From NCBI RefSeq assembly GCF_014698045.1, contig NZ_JACJSE010000020.1, positions 48,855 to 112,854 of the forward strand: 64,000 bases of DNA, read 5' to 3'. The position numbers and the translations under genes are program-made. Shown here in pieces: positions 43,812 to 52,655 of this stretch. Numbering within the stretch: the first letter of the stretch is position 1; each line of letters begins with the position of its first letter. The notes under the pieces were generated by a model. That model did no database searches. It was not told the DNA's origin and saw only the letters and a list, made by a program, of their open reading frames with translations. Source of the stretch: Aulosira sp. FACHB-615 (GTDB lineage: Bacteria > Cyanobacteriota > Cyanobacteriia > Cyanobacteriales > Nostocaceae).

Positions 43812-44137
43812 CAGCACCCTCAGAATAATTGCGGTTGAAATAGTTTTATATGTTACCTAGAATGCAACAATGTTTCATCTCAATTTAGTCCTAATAGCAG
43901 TAACCAAGTTAGTTAATATAGCAGAAGGCAGGAGGCAGTGGTTCGGCTACTTCGGCTGCGCTCAGTACAAGTTCGCTCACCAACCAGGCAGAAGGAAAAG
44001 TCTTACTATTCCTGGCATTCAAGCTTTGAAATTGTCCTAACATCTCTGACTACCGCTATACATCGATGAAATGCAAATAAAAACAACATCCTTCTAACTC
44101 TGTAACCTATCACCTCTCACCTGTAACCTATTTGTCA
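43812..44137. other. Intergenic region with low-copy short repeats
   Basis: TTCGGCTGCGCTCAGTAC at 43954-43971 is a fragment of a TTCG(A/G)CT-CGCTCAGT(G)TAC repeat that recurs complete as a hairpin at 52937. CACCTCTCACCTGTAACC at 44110 is another short repeat. No ORF is supported. Confidence 0.4.
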
Positions 44138-44338
44138 TTACATTCCCAAAAGGTTGACTAGGCTCATTTTTGCAAGTTCCCATGATTGTTCTAGTTCTGA
44201 ATCTAGGGTTCTTCTGCCAAAATAAAAAGATAGTCTGGCTGTGAGATCATGCTTGAAGCGTTTCGGAATTCTCCGGTTGTACTTGGTGTAGTTAACGTTA
44301 GTTAGTAAGCTATTCGCCAATTTTGGTAATTTTAACAA
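44138..44338 (-). CDS. Possible small basic protein (66 residues)
   Basis: A 66-residue frame that would start at TTG (44338), back to back with the ATPase ATG at 44339. The sequence is basic (YNRRIPKRFKHDLTAR) and ends in LAKMSLVNLLGM with a helical character; SFYFGRRTLDSELEQSW looks protein-like rather than random. No family is recognised. The start codon is non-standard and no ribosome-binding site is clear, so this is a tentative call. Confidence 0.35.
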   Translation of the reverse strand: MLKLPKLANSLLTNVNYTKYNRRIPKRFKHDLTARLSFYFGRRTLDSELEQSWELAKMSLVNLLGM

Positions 44339-45013
44339 ATGCTCTATCTCAGAAATTTAGTTTATCATCCCACAGCTTGCCCAACCGCAATTCTCAAGTC
44401 AGTTAACCTAGAATTACCCCCTCAGCAATTAGGTTTAATTATTGGCCCTAGTGGTTCTGGGAAAAGCACCTTACTCGAAATTTTGTCTGGACTGGCCGAA
44501 CCAACTTCTGGCGGAGTGTTTTGGCGAGAACAAGGACTCATCGCCGAACAACTACAACAACTAGCGGGAATTGTATTTCAGTTTCCTGAACGGCACTTTT
44601 GCGGCGGGACAATTTTAGAAGAATTGCGCTTAGGACATCCAGAGTTAGGAACAGAACGAGTCAAGCAAGCACTTACTGAAGTGGGATTAGAACATTTATC
44701 TTTGTCTGCTGCGCCTTATGCTTTAAGTGGAGGACAGCAACGGCGTTTAGCTTTAGCAGTGCAGTTAATTCGTCAGCCAAACCTCTTGTTATTAGATGAA
44801 CCTACAGCCGGGTTAGATTGGTCAATGCGCCAGCAACTAGTTAATTTATTGGCGAAACTCAAACAAGACTGGACATTGTTAGTAGTAACACATGATGCTG
44901 GAGATATGTTAGCGATCGCTGACTGTTGTTGGACACTCAATCACGGCGAACTGCAATCAGTTGATCCAGCGACACTTAGTAGTAAAGTGAAAGAACCCCA
45001 ACCAGCAGCGTGA
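44339..45013 (+). CDS. ABC transporter ATP-binding protein, energy-coupling-factor type
   Basis: A 224-residue ATPase. Walker A GPSGSGKST (about residues 39-47), Q-loop VFQFPERHF (about 80), signature LSGGQQRRLALA (about 125), Walker B LLLLDEPTAGLD (about 149) and the switch His of VVTHDA are all present. FPERHF after the Q-loop is typical of ECF-type ATPases (EcfA/CbiO) and their plant chloroplast relatives. No T or S component is adjacent, so it may serve a module coded elsewhere or act in another process. rsmG follows after 89 bases. Confidence 0.85.
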   Translation: MLYLRNLVYHPTACPTAILKSVNLELPPQQLGLIIGPSGSGKSTLLEILSGLAEPTSGGVFWREQGLIAEQLQQLAGIVFQFPERHFCGGTILEELRLGHPELGTERVKQALTEVGLEHLSLSAAPYALSGGQQRRLALAVQLIRQPNLLLLDEPTAGLDWSMRQQLVNLLAKLKQDWTLLVVTHDAGDMLAIADCCWTLNHGELQSVDPATLSSKVKEPQPAA

Positions 45014-45075
45014 CTTCATAAGTATGAAGTATGAAGTGTGAAGTATGAAATTTCATCTTTTAGTCTTCTGCCGTT

Positions 45076-45110
45076 TGACCAATGACCAATGACCAATGAC
45101 TAATGACTAA
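45076..45110. repeat. Heptamer tandem array (TGAC[C/T]AA)5
   Basis: Three TGACCAA and two TGACTAA units. The rsmG start codon is inside the array (ATG at 45103), so its first codons, Met-Thr-Asn, are repeat-derived. Confidence 0.92.
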
Positions 45111-45852
45111 TTCCACCACTCCCTTGCTGCCAGAAATGGCAGAAATTTGGCAGCAAACCCTCAATTGGCAACCAACTACACAGCAACAGGCACAATTCCA
45201 GCAACTTTATGAGTTAATTCTGGAAGGTAACAGCCAATTAAACTTAACTCGCATCACCGCACCCCAGGAATTTTGGGAAAAACATCTCTGGGATTCCTTG
45301 CGGGGAATTGTACTCAACAACCAATTTATTACATCTCTCCAAACAGGTGCATCTGTTATTGATATTGGTACAGGTGCAGGTTTTCCCGGCGTTCCCGTAG
45401 GAATAATTGCACCCAACAGCACAATTACTCTGTTAGATTCCACCCGCAAAAAAATTGCTTTTATCGATAAAGTATTAACTTCACTAGAACTCAGCAATTG
45501 CAAAACTCTCGTTGGCAGAGTTGAAGAAATCGGTCAGCAAACTCAACACCGCCAAACTTATGATCTTGCCCTGATTCGCGCCGTCGGTACAGCTTCCGAA
45601 TGTGCAGAGTACAGCCTACCATTAATTAAAAAAGGTGGTTTAGCCGTAATTTACCGAGGTACTTGGACAGAAGAAGAAACCACAACTTTGCAAAATGCCG
45701 TAAAACAGTTAGGTGGTGAAATTGCAGCAATTGAACAATTCACCACCCCCCTAACTAATAGCATTCGCCACTGCTTATATTTGCGAAAGATAGCAAGCAC
45801 ACCGCCTCAATTTCCCCGCGCGGTTGGTGTCCCTCATCAAAAGCCATTGTGA
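45103..45852 (+). CDS. rsmG: 16S rRNA (guanine-527-N7)-methyltransferase
   Basis: A 249-residue RsmG/GidB. The SAM-binding motif VIDIGTGAGFPGVPVGI lies near residue 84, STRKKIAFIDKVLTSL near 112, and RAVGTASECAEY near 160. NLTRITAPQEFWEKHLWDSL near 45 is diagnostic. It methylates N7 of G527 in 16S rRNA. The start ATG falls in a heptamer repeat; the next internal Met (residue 12, MAEIWQQ) is an alternative start, still before the conserved core. The C-terminal 30 residues (IASTPPQFPRAVGVPHQKPL) match the family in cyanobacteria. Confidence 0.93.
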   Translation: MTNSTTPLLPEMAEIWQQTLNWQPTTQQQAQFQQLYELILEGNSQLNLTRITAPQEFWEKHLWDSLRGIVLNNQFITSLQTGASVIDIGTGAGFPGVPVGIIAPNSTITLLDSTRKKIAFIDKVLTSLELSNCKTLVGRVEEIGQQTQHRQTYDLALIRAVGTASECAEYSLPLIKKGGLAVIYRGTWTEEETTTLQNAVKQLGGEIAAIEQFTTPLTNSIRHCLYLRKIASTPPQFPRAVGVPHQKPL

Positions 45853-46269
45853 CGTTGAAATACTTATGAGAAATGAAAGTTTGACGAAAATATCATAATC
45901 AGGACTTACGCAAAGTCATGAAAAAACGAACCGCAAAGGGCGCAAAGGACACGAAGTTAAGAGGATTTGAGAGGGTGTTTGCGTAAGTCCTAATAATTAT
46001 GTACTTGATTACTTACGAAAAACTTTCAACTTTACCCTGATAAAGCTGTAATTTTATCTATGGAAGTCAAGCTTTAGTAGTCAATAAATAAGAATCAAAT
46101 TTTCTGACTTTGCCGAAAACTCAGATAAATGATGCTTTTTAGTAGCCAATGCAGCGCAACTTCCTTGCTTGGTCGTAGCTCAAGGAGTGCGATCGCGTTT
46201 GTTGATTATGTTGTTAAGCACATTTAAATCTTTTTTACTAAATTTTAAGTTTAATAAGCTTCAAATATC
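45853..46269. other. Intergenic region with MITE-like element
   Basis: Contains the inverted-repeat element at 45901-45991. The remainder is AT-rich and should carry the promoter of the gene at 46270. No further gene or RNA is supported. Confidence 0.5.
45901..45991. mobile_element. MITE-like element, short variant (91 bp)
   Basis: Ends AGGACTTACGC and GCGTAAGTCCT are perfect 11-bp terminal inverted repeats. The interior (AACCGCAAAGGGCGCAAAGG) differs from that of the elements at 20303 and 59358. ATAAT occurs on both flanks. It lies about 50 bases after rsmG. Confidence 0.75.
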
Positions 46270-46599
46270 GTGACCAAAGAAGAGTTTTACTGGAGTAAAC
46301 ACATTGTTGCTATTGAATGGTGGCTGTATGAGTGTGATTTGCCAAATAAATTAACTTGGGCAAGGCTTCGGGTGTTTGATGATGCTACGGCTGACTCTTG
46401 CTTTGAGGAGGGAGGTAAATTGTACGGTTTTGAAAATCGGGATTTTGCGGCGTACATTCTCAGCGAGGACGAATATGTAAGCTTTCAAGGAATGGATGTA
46501 GAGGATGAGCAAGAATACGGGATAAAACTAGCAGAAATTTACACTCCTGCTTGGCTAGACAATCCTGATCAATTATTTGAATACTTTGGAAGCTACTAA
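46270..46599 (+). CDS. Hypothetical acidic protein (109 residues)
   Basis: A clean 109-residue frame starting at GTG (46270). It is acidic and aromatic-rich (HIVAIEWWLYECDLPNK, RVFDDATADSCFEEGGK, LSEDEYVSFQGMD, LDNPDQLFEYFGSY). I do not recognise the family. The amino-acid pattern looks like a real soluble alpha-beta protein. It is isolated, and the next gene is convergent on the minus strand. Confidence 0.7.
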   Translation: MTKEEFYWSKHIVAIEWWLYECDLPNKLTWARLRVFDDATADSCFEEGGKLYGFENRDFAAYILSEDEYVSFQGMDVEDEQEYGIKLAEIYTPAWLDNPDQLFEYFGSY

Positions 46600-46778
46600 G
46601 TGAACACAATTTATGAACTCGATATTAGCTTCAATAGTGCAGAGAACTTGCAAAGCACTAACAGCGATCGCCTAGCCTAATGTCGTGTTATATGGGTTAA
46701 CCGACATTGGGGTAAAGTCAGCTAGTATAAGCATTTAGATTAAACTCTGCTCTCATTGCCACTCTGCTAAAAAGATGC

Positions 46779-47864
46779 CTAAGTTTGCACACTAAATTCT
46801 TCAGGAGCAATACCCCAGTTTATCCAGCTAATACCATCTTGTGCTGATTTAATATCCGGTGGTACGCGCAATACATGAATCCTTTGGGTGCTAGGACAGG
46901 TCATTTTCAACAAAGAAATTGGTTCTATATCTATATCGGAATTAATTTTAAGAAGTGTGTATTCTTGCCAGGAATCTAATTCAACTGCTTGTAACTGTTC
47001 AATAATTCGAGAATAACCAATGCCTTGAATTAACACGCGCCGCAGTTCAGCATTCTTTTCTTCTAACAACCATTTTGGTTGCCATTCCTCTGGGTGTAAT
47101 TTGCCATATTTGTCTGGCAACCTAACACCGTGATATGCGTAAATACTATATCCGTCAGCGAATTGAACTGCTGCTTCTCCTTCAGCATGGAGAAGGTATT
47201 CGTGATCAAAGGATAGTTTGGTTGAGCGATCGCAGACAAAGCAGAATCCGTTAAAAGGAAATATTATTCCACCCATCAGTAATACTTGTTGTACAACTTG
47301 ATATAAATCCGGGTCATAGTAACAATTCAACTCTGAAATGAAAAAATCAAACGTGGCAGCAATGTATATCCAATTAAAAGGTGAAATACATACATAATTT
47401 ATCTTCTTGCTCCAAAGTCGCCAAACCAATTCAGATTGATTCCCAGACAGAATCATATTTAATAAGTTAAACGGATTGTCAGTATAAAACTCTAAATCAT
47501 CACCATCTAAACTTCTTAATAAATAGTTTATATGATTTGAACTGCTTTTTTTCAATAATGTTTGTTTCCAAAAATCTTTAAGTTGTTTATTGACTATTTT
47601 TTCTATATTACCTACTAAATTATTATTCAATTGGCACTGAGAAGAATTAAGTAATAGCATTTCATTGATTGCTGCATAGGGGCTATTACACAAAATAATT
47701 TGAGGACTTCTTTTATTTACAAGTGAATAAATTTTTTCAGTAAACTCTAATACATTATTATTAATAGCTTCAGTCGAAAATGCTATGTTTCTCCACTTCT
47801 GCCAATAATTTAAAATTAAAGCTTCCTGTTCTGGTGTTAATTTTTTAGATTTTTGATTAGACAT
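46779..47864 (-). CDS. DUF6745-type protein
   Basis: A 361-residue protein. The C-terminal half agrees with the DUF6745 family as I recall it: LHAEGEAAVQFADGYSIYAYHGVRLPD (about residues 225-252), NAELRRVLIQGIGYSRII (about 270-288) and CPSTQRIHVLRVPPDI with a SAQDGISWINWGIAPEEF end (about 325-358). The N-terminal half is helical (EQEALILNYWQKWRNIAFSTEAI). The family occurs in cyanobacteria and actinobacteria, without known function. The gene is alone. ATG preceded by AGCTTAAA, no clear ribosome-binding site. Confidence 0.75.
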   Translation of the reverse strand: MSNQKSKKLTPEQEALILNYWQKWRNIAFSTEAINNNVLEFTEKIYSLVNKRSPQIILCNSPYAAINEMLLLNSSQCQLNNNLVGNIEKIVNKQLKDFWKQTLLKKSSSNHINYLLRSLDGDDLEFYTDNPFNLLNMILSGNQSELVWRLWSKKINYVCISPFNWIYIAATFDFFISELNCYYDPDLYQVVQQVLLMGGIIFPFNGFCFVCDRSTKLSFDHEYLLHAEGEAAVQFADGYSIYAYHGVRLPDKYGKLHPEEWQPKWLLEEKNAELRRVLIQGIGYSRIIEQLQAVELDSWQEYTLLKINSDIDIEPISLLKMTCPSTQRIHVLRVPPDIKSAQDGISWINWGIAPEEFSVQT

Positions 47865-48367
47865 TTTAAGCTAAAAATAGTCACTGTCTAATTGTGGCTA
47901 CACTGCTCCCAATTAAACATTCGTAAAATCCTTGATTTCTTTATGGATTGGGCGTAAGTAAGAAAGCCCATTAAGAAAAAAATTAGATTATTTGTTCAAT
48001 TGCCTAAACTGTAAGACTTTCAGCCGCCGCGAACGCGCACCTTGATTGCGAAACACTGGCGGTGATCGCAGTTTTCTTCCCCAGCTTCGACTGTGCAATA
48101 GAGATGCACAACACTGGCTCTCACAACCATTGATTTATCTGAGTGTGACTAGTGTTAGTAAGAAATTCAGGGTGGAATTTGCTTACTTTGAGGGTATTGT
48201 AATTATCGCTTGACTGGGAGCGATCGCACTCACTCATCTAAGGTATTGTAATTATCGCTGGATTTGGAGCGATCGCACCACAACCCACCATATTGTGCTG
48301 TACTAGCTTTTTTCTGGACTCCAGTGGCTGGTAATATTAGCAACAGAAGATTCTGGGGGTAAATTCC
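47865..48367. other. Intergenic region with direct repeats
   Basis: It holds two imperfect copies of a roughly 36-base unit (GTATTGTAATTATCGCT...GGAGCGATCGCA), starting at 48194 and 48243, each with a HIP1 octamer. The last 60 bases should be the promoter and leader of the peptidoglycan-binding gene. Nothing else is recognised. Confidence 0.5.
48194..48276. repeat. Direct repeat with HIP1 octamers
   Basis: GTATTGTAATTATCGCTTGA and GTATTGTAATTATCGCTGGA begin 49 bases apart and both run into GGAGCGATCGCA. It looks like a small tandem duplication. Confidence 0.75.
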
Positions 48368-49240
48368 ATGAAAGGCAGCCTAACAGCATGTTTCTTGAAG
48401 TACTTAGAGTTACGGTCAGGCTTGCGCTGCTTGAGTGCTAATCAGTTGTATTGGTTACTGCTGTTATTTTCTCCGCCTTTATTTGTTGCTTCTTCGTCTA
48501 TAGTTTCATTGGCTGCACCTTTGGAAATCGCTCAAGCTGTACCAAATGCTGCAATTTCTCGTCCGACGCTGAAAATTGGCTCCCAAGGAGAACGTGTTTC
48601 GGAGTTGCAAGCCGCACTCAAGCTTTTAGGCTTTTACTCAGGCAATGTTGATGGAGTTTATAACGAAAATACGGCAAATGCAGTTTCTCGCTTCAAGCAA
48701 GCCGTTGGTTTAAATCCTGATGGGGTAGTTGATGCGGCTACTTGGCAAAAACTGTTTCCTAAAGAACCAGCATCTACCAACACGGCTGCATCTTTGTCAG
48801 CAACTCGACCAAGCACTACCAACACTGCTGTAGCGAAACCAGAACCAAGACCTGCTACTCCCAGAACTAGAACCACCCAAGTACCAACACTAGCACCAGA
48901 ACCAAAACCAGTTAACCGCAGAACTCCCACAACGCAACGCAGAACTCCGACAAAGCCAGCAGCACCAACTATTACTTTTCGCCAAGTTCCGGGAATTCAA
49001 TACACTGCGGAAGGATATCCCATTTTACGTTTAGGGATGAGTGGTCAAGATGTCATCACGTTGCAAAAACAATTACAAAGGTTTGGTTTTTTGAATAGTG
49101 GTAATGTCGATGGTGATTTTGGACGCACCACCGAAACCGCAGTGAAAGCGTTGCAAAGGCGTTATGGGTTAGAAGAAGATGGTGTAGCTGGTGGCGCTAC
49201 CTGGGACATTCTCTTGCGGCGATCGCCTGGGCAACGATAG
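48368..49240 (+). CDS. Secreted protein with two peptidoglycan-binding domains
   Basis: A 290-residue protein. The N-terminal hydrophobic region (about residues 27-55, YWLLLLFSPPLFVASSSIVSL) is a signal sequence ending near AAPLEIAQA. Two PG_binding_1 domains follow: IGSQGERVSELQAALKLLGFYSG with DGVYNENTANAVSRFKQ (about 72-120), and LGMSGQDVITLQKQLQRFGFL with DGDFGRTTETAVKALQRRYG (about 226-275). A Pro/Thr/Arg-rich linker joins them (about 135-200). It binds cell-wall peptidoglycan; no catalytic domain is present, so it could be a wall-tethered adaptor. A GGGGG sequence precedes the ATG. Confidence 0.88.
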   Translation: MKGSLTACFLKYLELRSGLRCLSANQLYWLLLLFSPPLFVASSSIVSLAAPLEIAQAVPNAAISRPTLKIGSQGERVSELQAALKLLGFYSGNVDGVYNENTANAVSRFKQAVGLNPDGVVDAATWQKLFPKEPASTNTAASLSATRPSTTNTAVAKPEPRPATPRTRTTQVPTLAPEPKPVNRRTPTTQRRTPTKPAAPTITFRQVPGIQYTAEGYPILRLGMSGQDVITLQKQLQRFGFLNSGNVDGDFGRTTETAVKALQRRYGLEEDGVAGGATWDILLRRSPGQR

Positions 49241-49330
49241 GCTAATAATACGTAGTTATGTCAGTTTTCAGTAGGGATGGTATATGGCATCTCTACTCAA
49301 TTTATGTGATGGAAGTAGTACCTGTTTGAT

Positions 49331-49684
49331 ATGAAACACTTTTTGTTAACTTGGCTGGCTACTGCGGTGGCGTTACTGATTACCTCTAGAATTGTCGATG
49401 GTTTTATTGTCAATAACTTTGTTGCGGCTTTGGTAGCAGCATTGGTTATTGGCTTGGTCAATGCTTTTATTAGACCAGTTTTACGCCTGTTAGCTTTTCC
49501 CATTACTTTACTAACTTTTGGGTTATTTACATTTGTCATTAATGCTTTATCTCTGTGGTTAGCCAGTGCTATTACTCCCAGTACTGGTTTTGAGATTAAA
49601 GGCTTTTTACCCGCATTGCTGGGGTCAATTGTATTATCAATCGTGTCGAGCGTGATTAATTATTTTCTCAGAGCTGTTGAATAA
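49331..49684 (+). CDS. Phage holin family 4/YvlD-type membrane protein
   Basis: A 117-residue hydrophobic protein with four membrane helices: FLLTWLATAVALLITSRIV, FVAALVAALVIGLVNAF, LRLLAFPITLLTFGLFTFVI and LPALLGSIVLSIVSSVI. RPVLRLLAFPITLLTFGLFTF matches the YvlD/DUF360 family. The name phage holin is only a Pfam label; no prophage is present. Function is unknown. It lies 90 bases after the peptidoglycan-binding gene in the same direction. Confidence 0.85.
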   Translation: MKHFLLTWLATAVALLITSRIVDGFIVNNFVAALVAALVIGLVNAFIRPVLRLLAFPITLLTFGLFTFVINALSLWLASAITPSTGFEIKGFLPALLGSIVLSIVSSVINYFLRAVE

Positions 49685-49892
49685 ATAATGACAATTCGCA
49701 ATTCGCAATGACGTGACGCTCGTTCCTCGCTAACGCAATTAAGAAATCTAGCTCCAGTAAGACTTTCCTGATTTATATCTGTCGCATTCTTTTCTTAAAT
49801 TGGTATAAGTTGGTGCTGTCATTATTCATTGGCGACAGTTTCCAGACGACTTAAATTTCGTAATATAGTTCAGCTTATTTGCCAGACTTCCT

Positions 49893-49920
49893 TCTCCCTT
49901 GTCTCCCTTGTCTCCCTTGT
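49893..49920. repeat. Short repeat of TCCCTTGTC units
   Basis: CTCCCTTGT repeated three times (one C-variant), a small tandem repeat near the CbiG-like gene end. Confidence 0.7.
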
Positions 49921-49943
49921 AATTACAACTCCCTGAATCACGC

Positions 49944-50543
49944 TTAAATTTCTTGCGCCACCGCTACAGTTACTACCCCAGGTAGTTCTGATAAGCGGAA
50001 AATATTTTTTGGAACCAATAATTTAGCACCAAGTTTGGCATTGTCAGCCGCCAAAATCGCCGCCGCTTCTGCAACACTGGGTGTTCCCGTGGCTGTGGTA
50101 ATGATTGCAGATGGGTTGGGGACTATGACAGTAGATAACTTTGCTGCGGAAAATGTTTGCAAAAGCCAATGGCGTTGATGGCAAATTTCTATTAATGCTG
50201 TATCTGATGCTTTTGTATCAATGGTAGCAATTCCGGCGATCGCACTTTCATCGAGTAAATATTTTTGAAATACTTGTTCAATGGCTATCACCATCAACTG
50301 CGCCGAAGTCCCTTGTTTAAAACCAATTCCCACCCACAAATTTTGTCGGTAATCAGAATCTTTTGCCTGGGATTTTGTAGTGAAATTAATCAGCAATCTC
50401 CGATGATTTGAGTTGGGGAAATTGTCGTTGATTGCAATACCGGAAAATTGATCGATAGAATACTGTTCCCAAAAATTAAAAACTATATATTGAACTTGTC
50501 TAGCACAGTAGGAAGCACCAAGGGAGAGGATAGGCAAAAACAT
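49944..50543 (-). CDS. Cobalamin biosynthesis protein, CbiG C-terminal-domain type
   Basis: A 199-residue protein. Residues about 75-199 match the CbiG C-terminal domain (WVGIGFKQGTSAQLMVIAI, SAIAGIATIDTKASDTALIEI, GTPSVAEAAAILAADNAKLGAKLL and VVTVAVAQEI). In CbiG this domain helps open the precorrin ring. The N-terminal 75 residues (MFLPILSLGASYCARQ...) are not CbiG-like and look like a short extension. Standalone CbiG_C-type proteins occur in cyanobacteria. No other cobalamin genes adjoin it. Confidence 0.75.
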   Translation of the reverse strand: MFLPILSLGASYCARQVQYIVFNFWEQYSIDQFSGIAINDNFPNSNHRRLLINFTTKSQAKDSDYRQNLWVGIGFKQGTSAQLMVIAIEQVFQKYLLDESAIAGIATIDTKASDTALIEICHQRHWLLQTFSAAKLSTVIVPNPSAIITTATGTPSVAEAAAILAADNAKLGAKLLVPKNIFRLSELPGVVTVAVAQEI

Positions 50544-50967
50544 TAGGTTATTTCCTCATATTTTGCTTCATTTTTAGCATTGAAGCATTAACTTTTCGTC
50601 TGTGCTTTACCTTGGTGTTTCAATTTCTTTTTCTCTGTCGCAGTTGGCGAAAATAGCTGCGATGGAGTTTTGCTGTTTGGAAGTTAAGTAGAACGACGAG
50701 AAAAAACCAAAGTATGTAAAGATAAATAAATACGTAATATTTGCGATCGCAGTAGCTACAGCATTCAAGCTCACAGTTATCATAAATCCACTATCAATAA
50801 GCCAAATAGCGGCAAAATTTTATGTGTCTATTCTACTGGTAAAACTACTGATGCGCTAAACCTGGGGGCGATCGCTCTTGGCGGCTGTTTAGTCAATTGT
50901 ACAGAACGAATCTTTGCTAATTCTAGGTAAGATGAAGTGCGATCGCCATAACTCATCACAGGTAATC
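50544..50967. other. Intergenic region
   Basis: AT-rich region with HIP1 octamers. It should carry the promoter for the CbiG-like gene. No gene, RNA or repeat is recognised. Confidence 0.4.
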
Positions 50968-51741
50968 TTACCTATATTTCTCCACAGATTCCACAGCAAC
51001 ATTAAATTGTTGAGCAATCTGTTCTACACTCATCCCACTTTTCAGTAACAGTGGGACAGCAACTTTCAAAATTTCTTCTCGACCTTCCGCTTTTGCTTCC
51101 TGATATACTCTTGTTTGTTCTAAAGTCAGTCCTAGCATAGCTTCTACTTCCTCTCGACTCAAAGATGAAAACTTGTAAACAGCAATTGTCGTAATAATTT
51201 CGATGATTTCGGTTTTTGGTAGTTTGCCTGTTTCTTCTAATTTTACCCGTTGAATTAGTTGCTTGGCTTGTTCTGCCATTGTTTCGGAGGATGCGGTTGT
51301 CAACTGTATTAAGTTGATGCCTATTGGCAGAGTATCAGAAGTACCTAACTCATCCAAATAAATGCACTGAACTTGGTCGCTGTTTAAAAATATGCGATGG
51401 GTTCTTTTATCGTTTGGTTCTAAAGAGCGTGATGGAAATATTACCACGCAATACCAATCATCGTATTGAGATTGATTGCGGTACAAATAGGTGAGCGATT
51501 CGGTAAAAAACCGATGATAAAGACCTTCATCTTTCTGAAATTACACTTCAGCAAAAAAGATGACTTTGGGTGTTGCATCTTCTGGTGGTAAGAAAACACC
51601 ATCAATCCGAAAGGCGGTTTCTTTTAATTCGACTGACTCAAATCGATAGTCTTGCGCCTGTGCAGGACGGTTATCAACGAGTTCAAATATTAACGCAGTA
51701 AACCGCTTGAAAATTTGGTAATAAATAGAGTCGCGTTTCAC
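50968..51741 (-). pseudogene. DUF2887/Rpn-type nuclease-like gene interrupted by one stop codon
   Basis: The frame runs from a GTG at 51741 (MKRDSIYYQIFKRFTALIFEL) to the stop at 50968, 258 codons in one frame. It is broken only by a TAA at 51541-51543, after FFAEV. The codon that should follow is Gln, as relatives read AEVQFQKD; one C-to-T change of CAA to TAA explains it. Downstream QKDEGLYHRFFTESLTYLY and later VSPLG-like parts continue in frame. The C-terminus, LLKSGMSVEQIAQQFNV, is a DNA-binding-like tail seen in this family. It may be a recent pseudogene or depend on readthrough. Confidence 0.8.
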
Positions 51742-51875
51742 AGAAATATTTAAATATGGGAATTATTTCGAGATTAATTTTATCAGTCTATATCTAAATA
51801 CTTAATAACAAGGCGATCGCTCGTTCCGAAATCAAGGTATACCTTTAAGCTGGGCGTTTAGCGATCGCTCTAAAA

Positions 51876-52331
51876 TTAAGGGATAAAATCTGCGTCAAGA
51901 ATCTGAGTTACCGAAAAAGGCGATTCTTTGGGGAATAATTCTGAGTTAAGTTGATATTTTCTAATGGTATCGTTTCTGGCATTTGTATAGCAATCTAGAA
52001 ATACATCCTCTAAAACAGATTTTAAACTGGGACTATCTTCTAGAAGATAAATTATTTGTCGTCTTTGCTCAACAACAGTATTACGCCACCCTCTAGAGTT
52101 ATCATCTTTTTCGGCTGTCCAAAATTGGAGCTTTAATAAATGTTCAATTAAGATTATTAGACGATTTTTTAGTTCTTTCTTTTCACTCCGCCCCATACTA
52201 TCAATTTCTTCAATTAAATTCGTAATATCTAATTGTTCCAGTTTTCCTTCCTGCAAAAGTTTTACTGTATTTTGTGTCCACAAATAAAAATCTTGTTCAT
52301 ATAATGTTTTGTTATTCTTGTTTGTCAGCAT
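51876..52331 (-). CDS. DUF29 family protein
   Basis: A 151-residue protein with the DUF29 layout: LYEQDFYLWTQNTVKLLQEGKLEQLD at the start, then NLIEEIDSMGRSEKKELKNRLIILIEHLLKLQFW and RGWRNTVVEQRRQIIYLL. The family is highly amplified in Nostocales; function is unknown, and it has been suspected to link to toxin-antitoxin or nuclease modules. Here it lies 134 bases from the disrupted Rpn-type gene in the same direction. Confidence 0.85.
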   Translation of the reverse strand: MLTNKNNKTLYEQDFYLWTQNTVKLLQEGKLEQLDITNLIEEIDSMGRSEKKELKNRLIILIEHLLKLQFWTAEKDDNSRGWRNTVVEQRRQIIYLLEDSPSLKSVLEDVFLDCYTNARNDTIRKYQLNSELFPKESPFSVTQILDADFIP

Positions 52332-52655
52332 AAAATTTTCTCCTGACTCGATAGAATATTGATTCTATTATACAGTAAATAAATGCTCACAATTCACGAT
52401 CATTATATTAATAAATGCTGCTAATGTTAGCTTAATTCAACATTATTTTTATCTAGAAAAATTTTTGCATTAGTGCTTGAAAAGTATAAATTTATACTTT
52501 AATATAAAGGCATGATAAAGCAGATCGCCCAATTCCATCCAGAAACAAGCGATCGCCCTTATCTAAACCCAAAACTGAAATAAAAGCGATCGCGTAATTC
52601 CGGCAAGAAGGCGGCGATCGCTTTTATAAAAACCCAAACCTGGAGTTTCAACCCC
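52332..52655. other. Intergenic region with a cluster of HIP1 octamers
   Basis: GCGATCGC or its close variants occur four times between 52548 and 52622 (52550, 52587, 52612), an unusual density. The rest is AT-rich. A frame on the minus strand (52559-52819) is a shadow of the plus-strand gene. Confidence 0.5.

Noticed and set aside
46600..46681. 26-codon frame starting at GTG directly after the gene at 46270
   Set aside because: Too short, without motif or paralogue; cannot be supported.
49331..49684. Prophage suggested by the name phage holin
   Set aside because: The label refers to a YvlD-like membrane family found in cyanobacteria; no phage genes, integrase or att sites are near.
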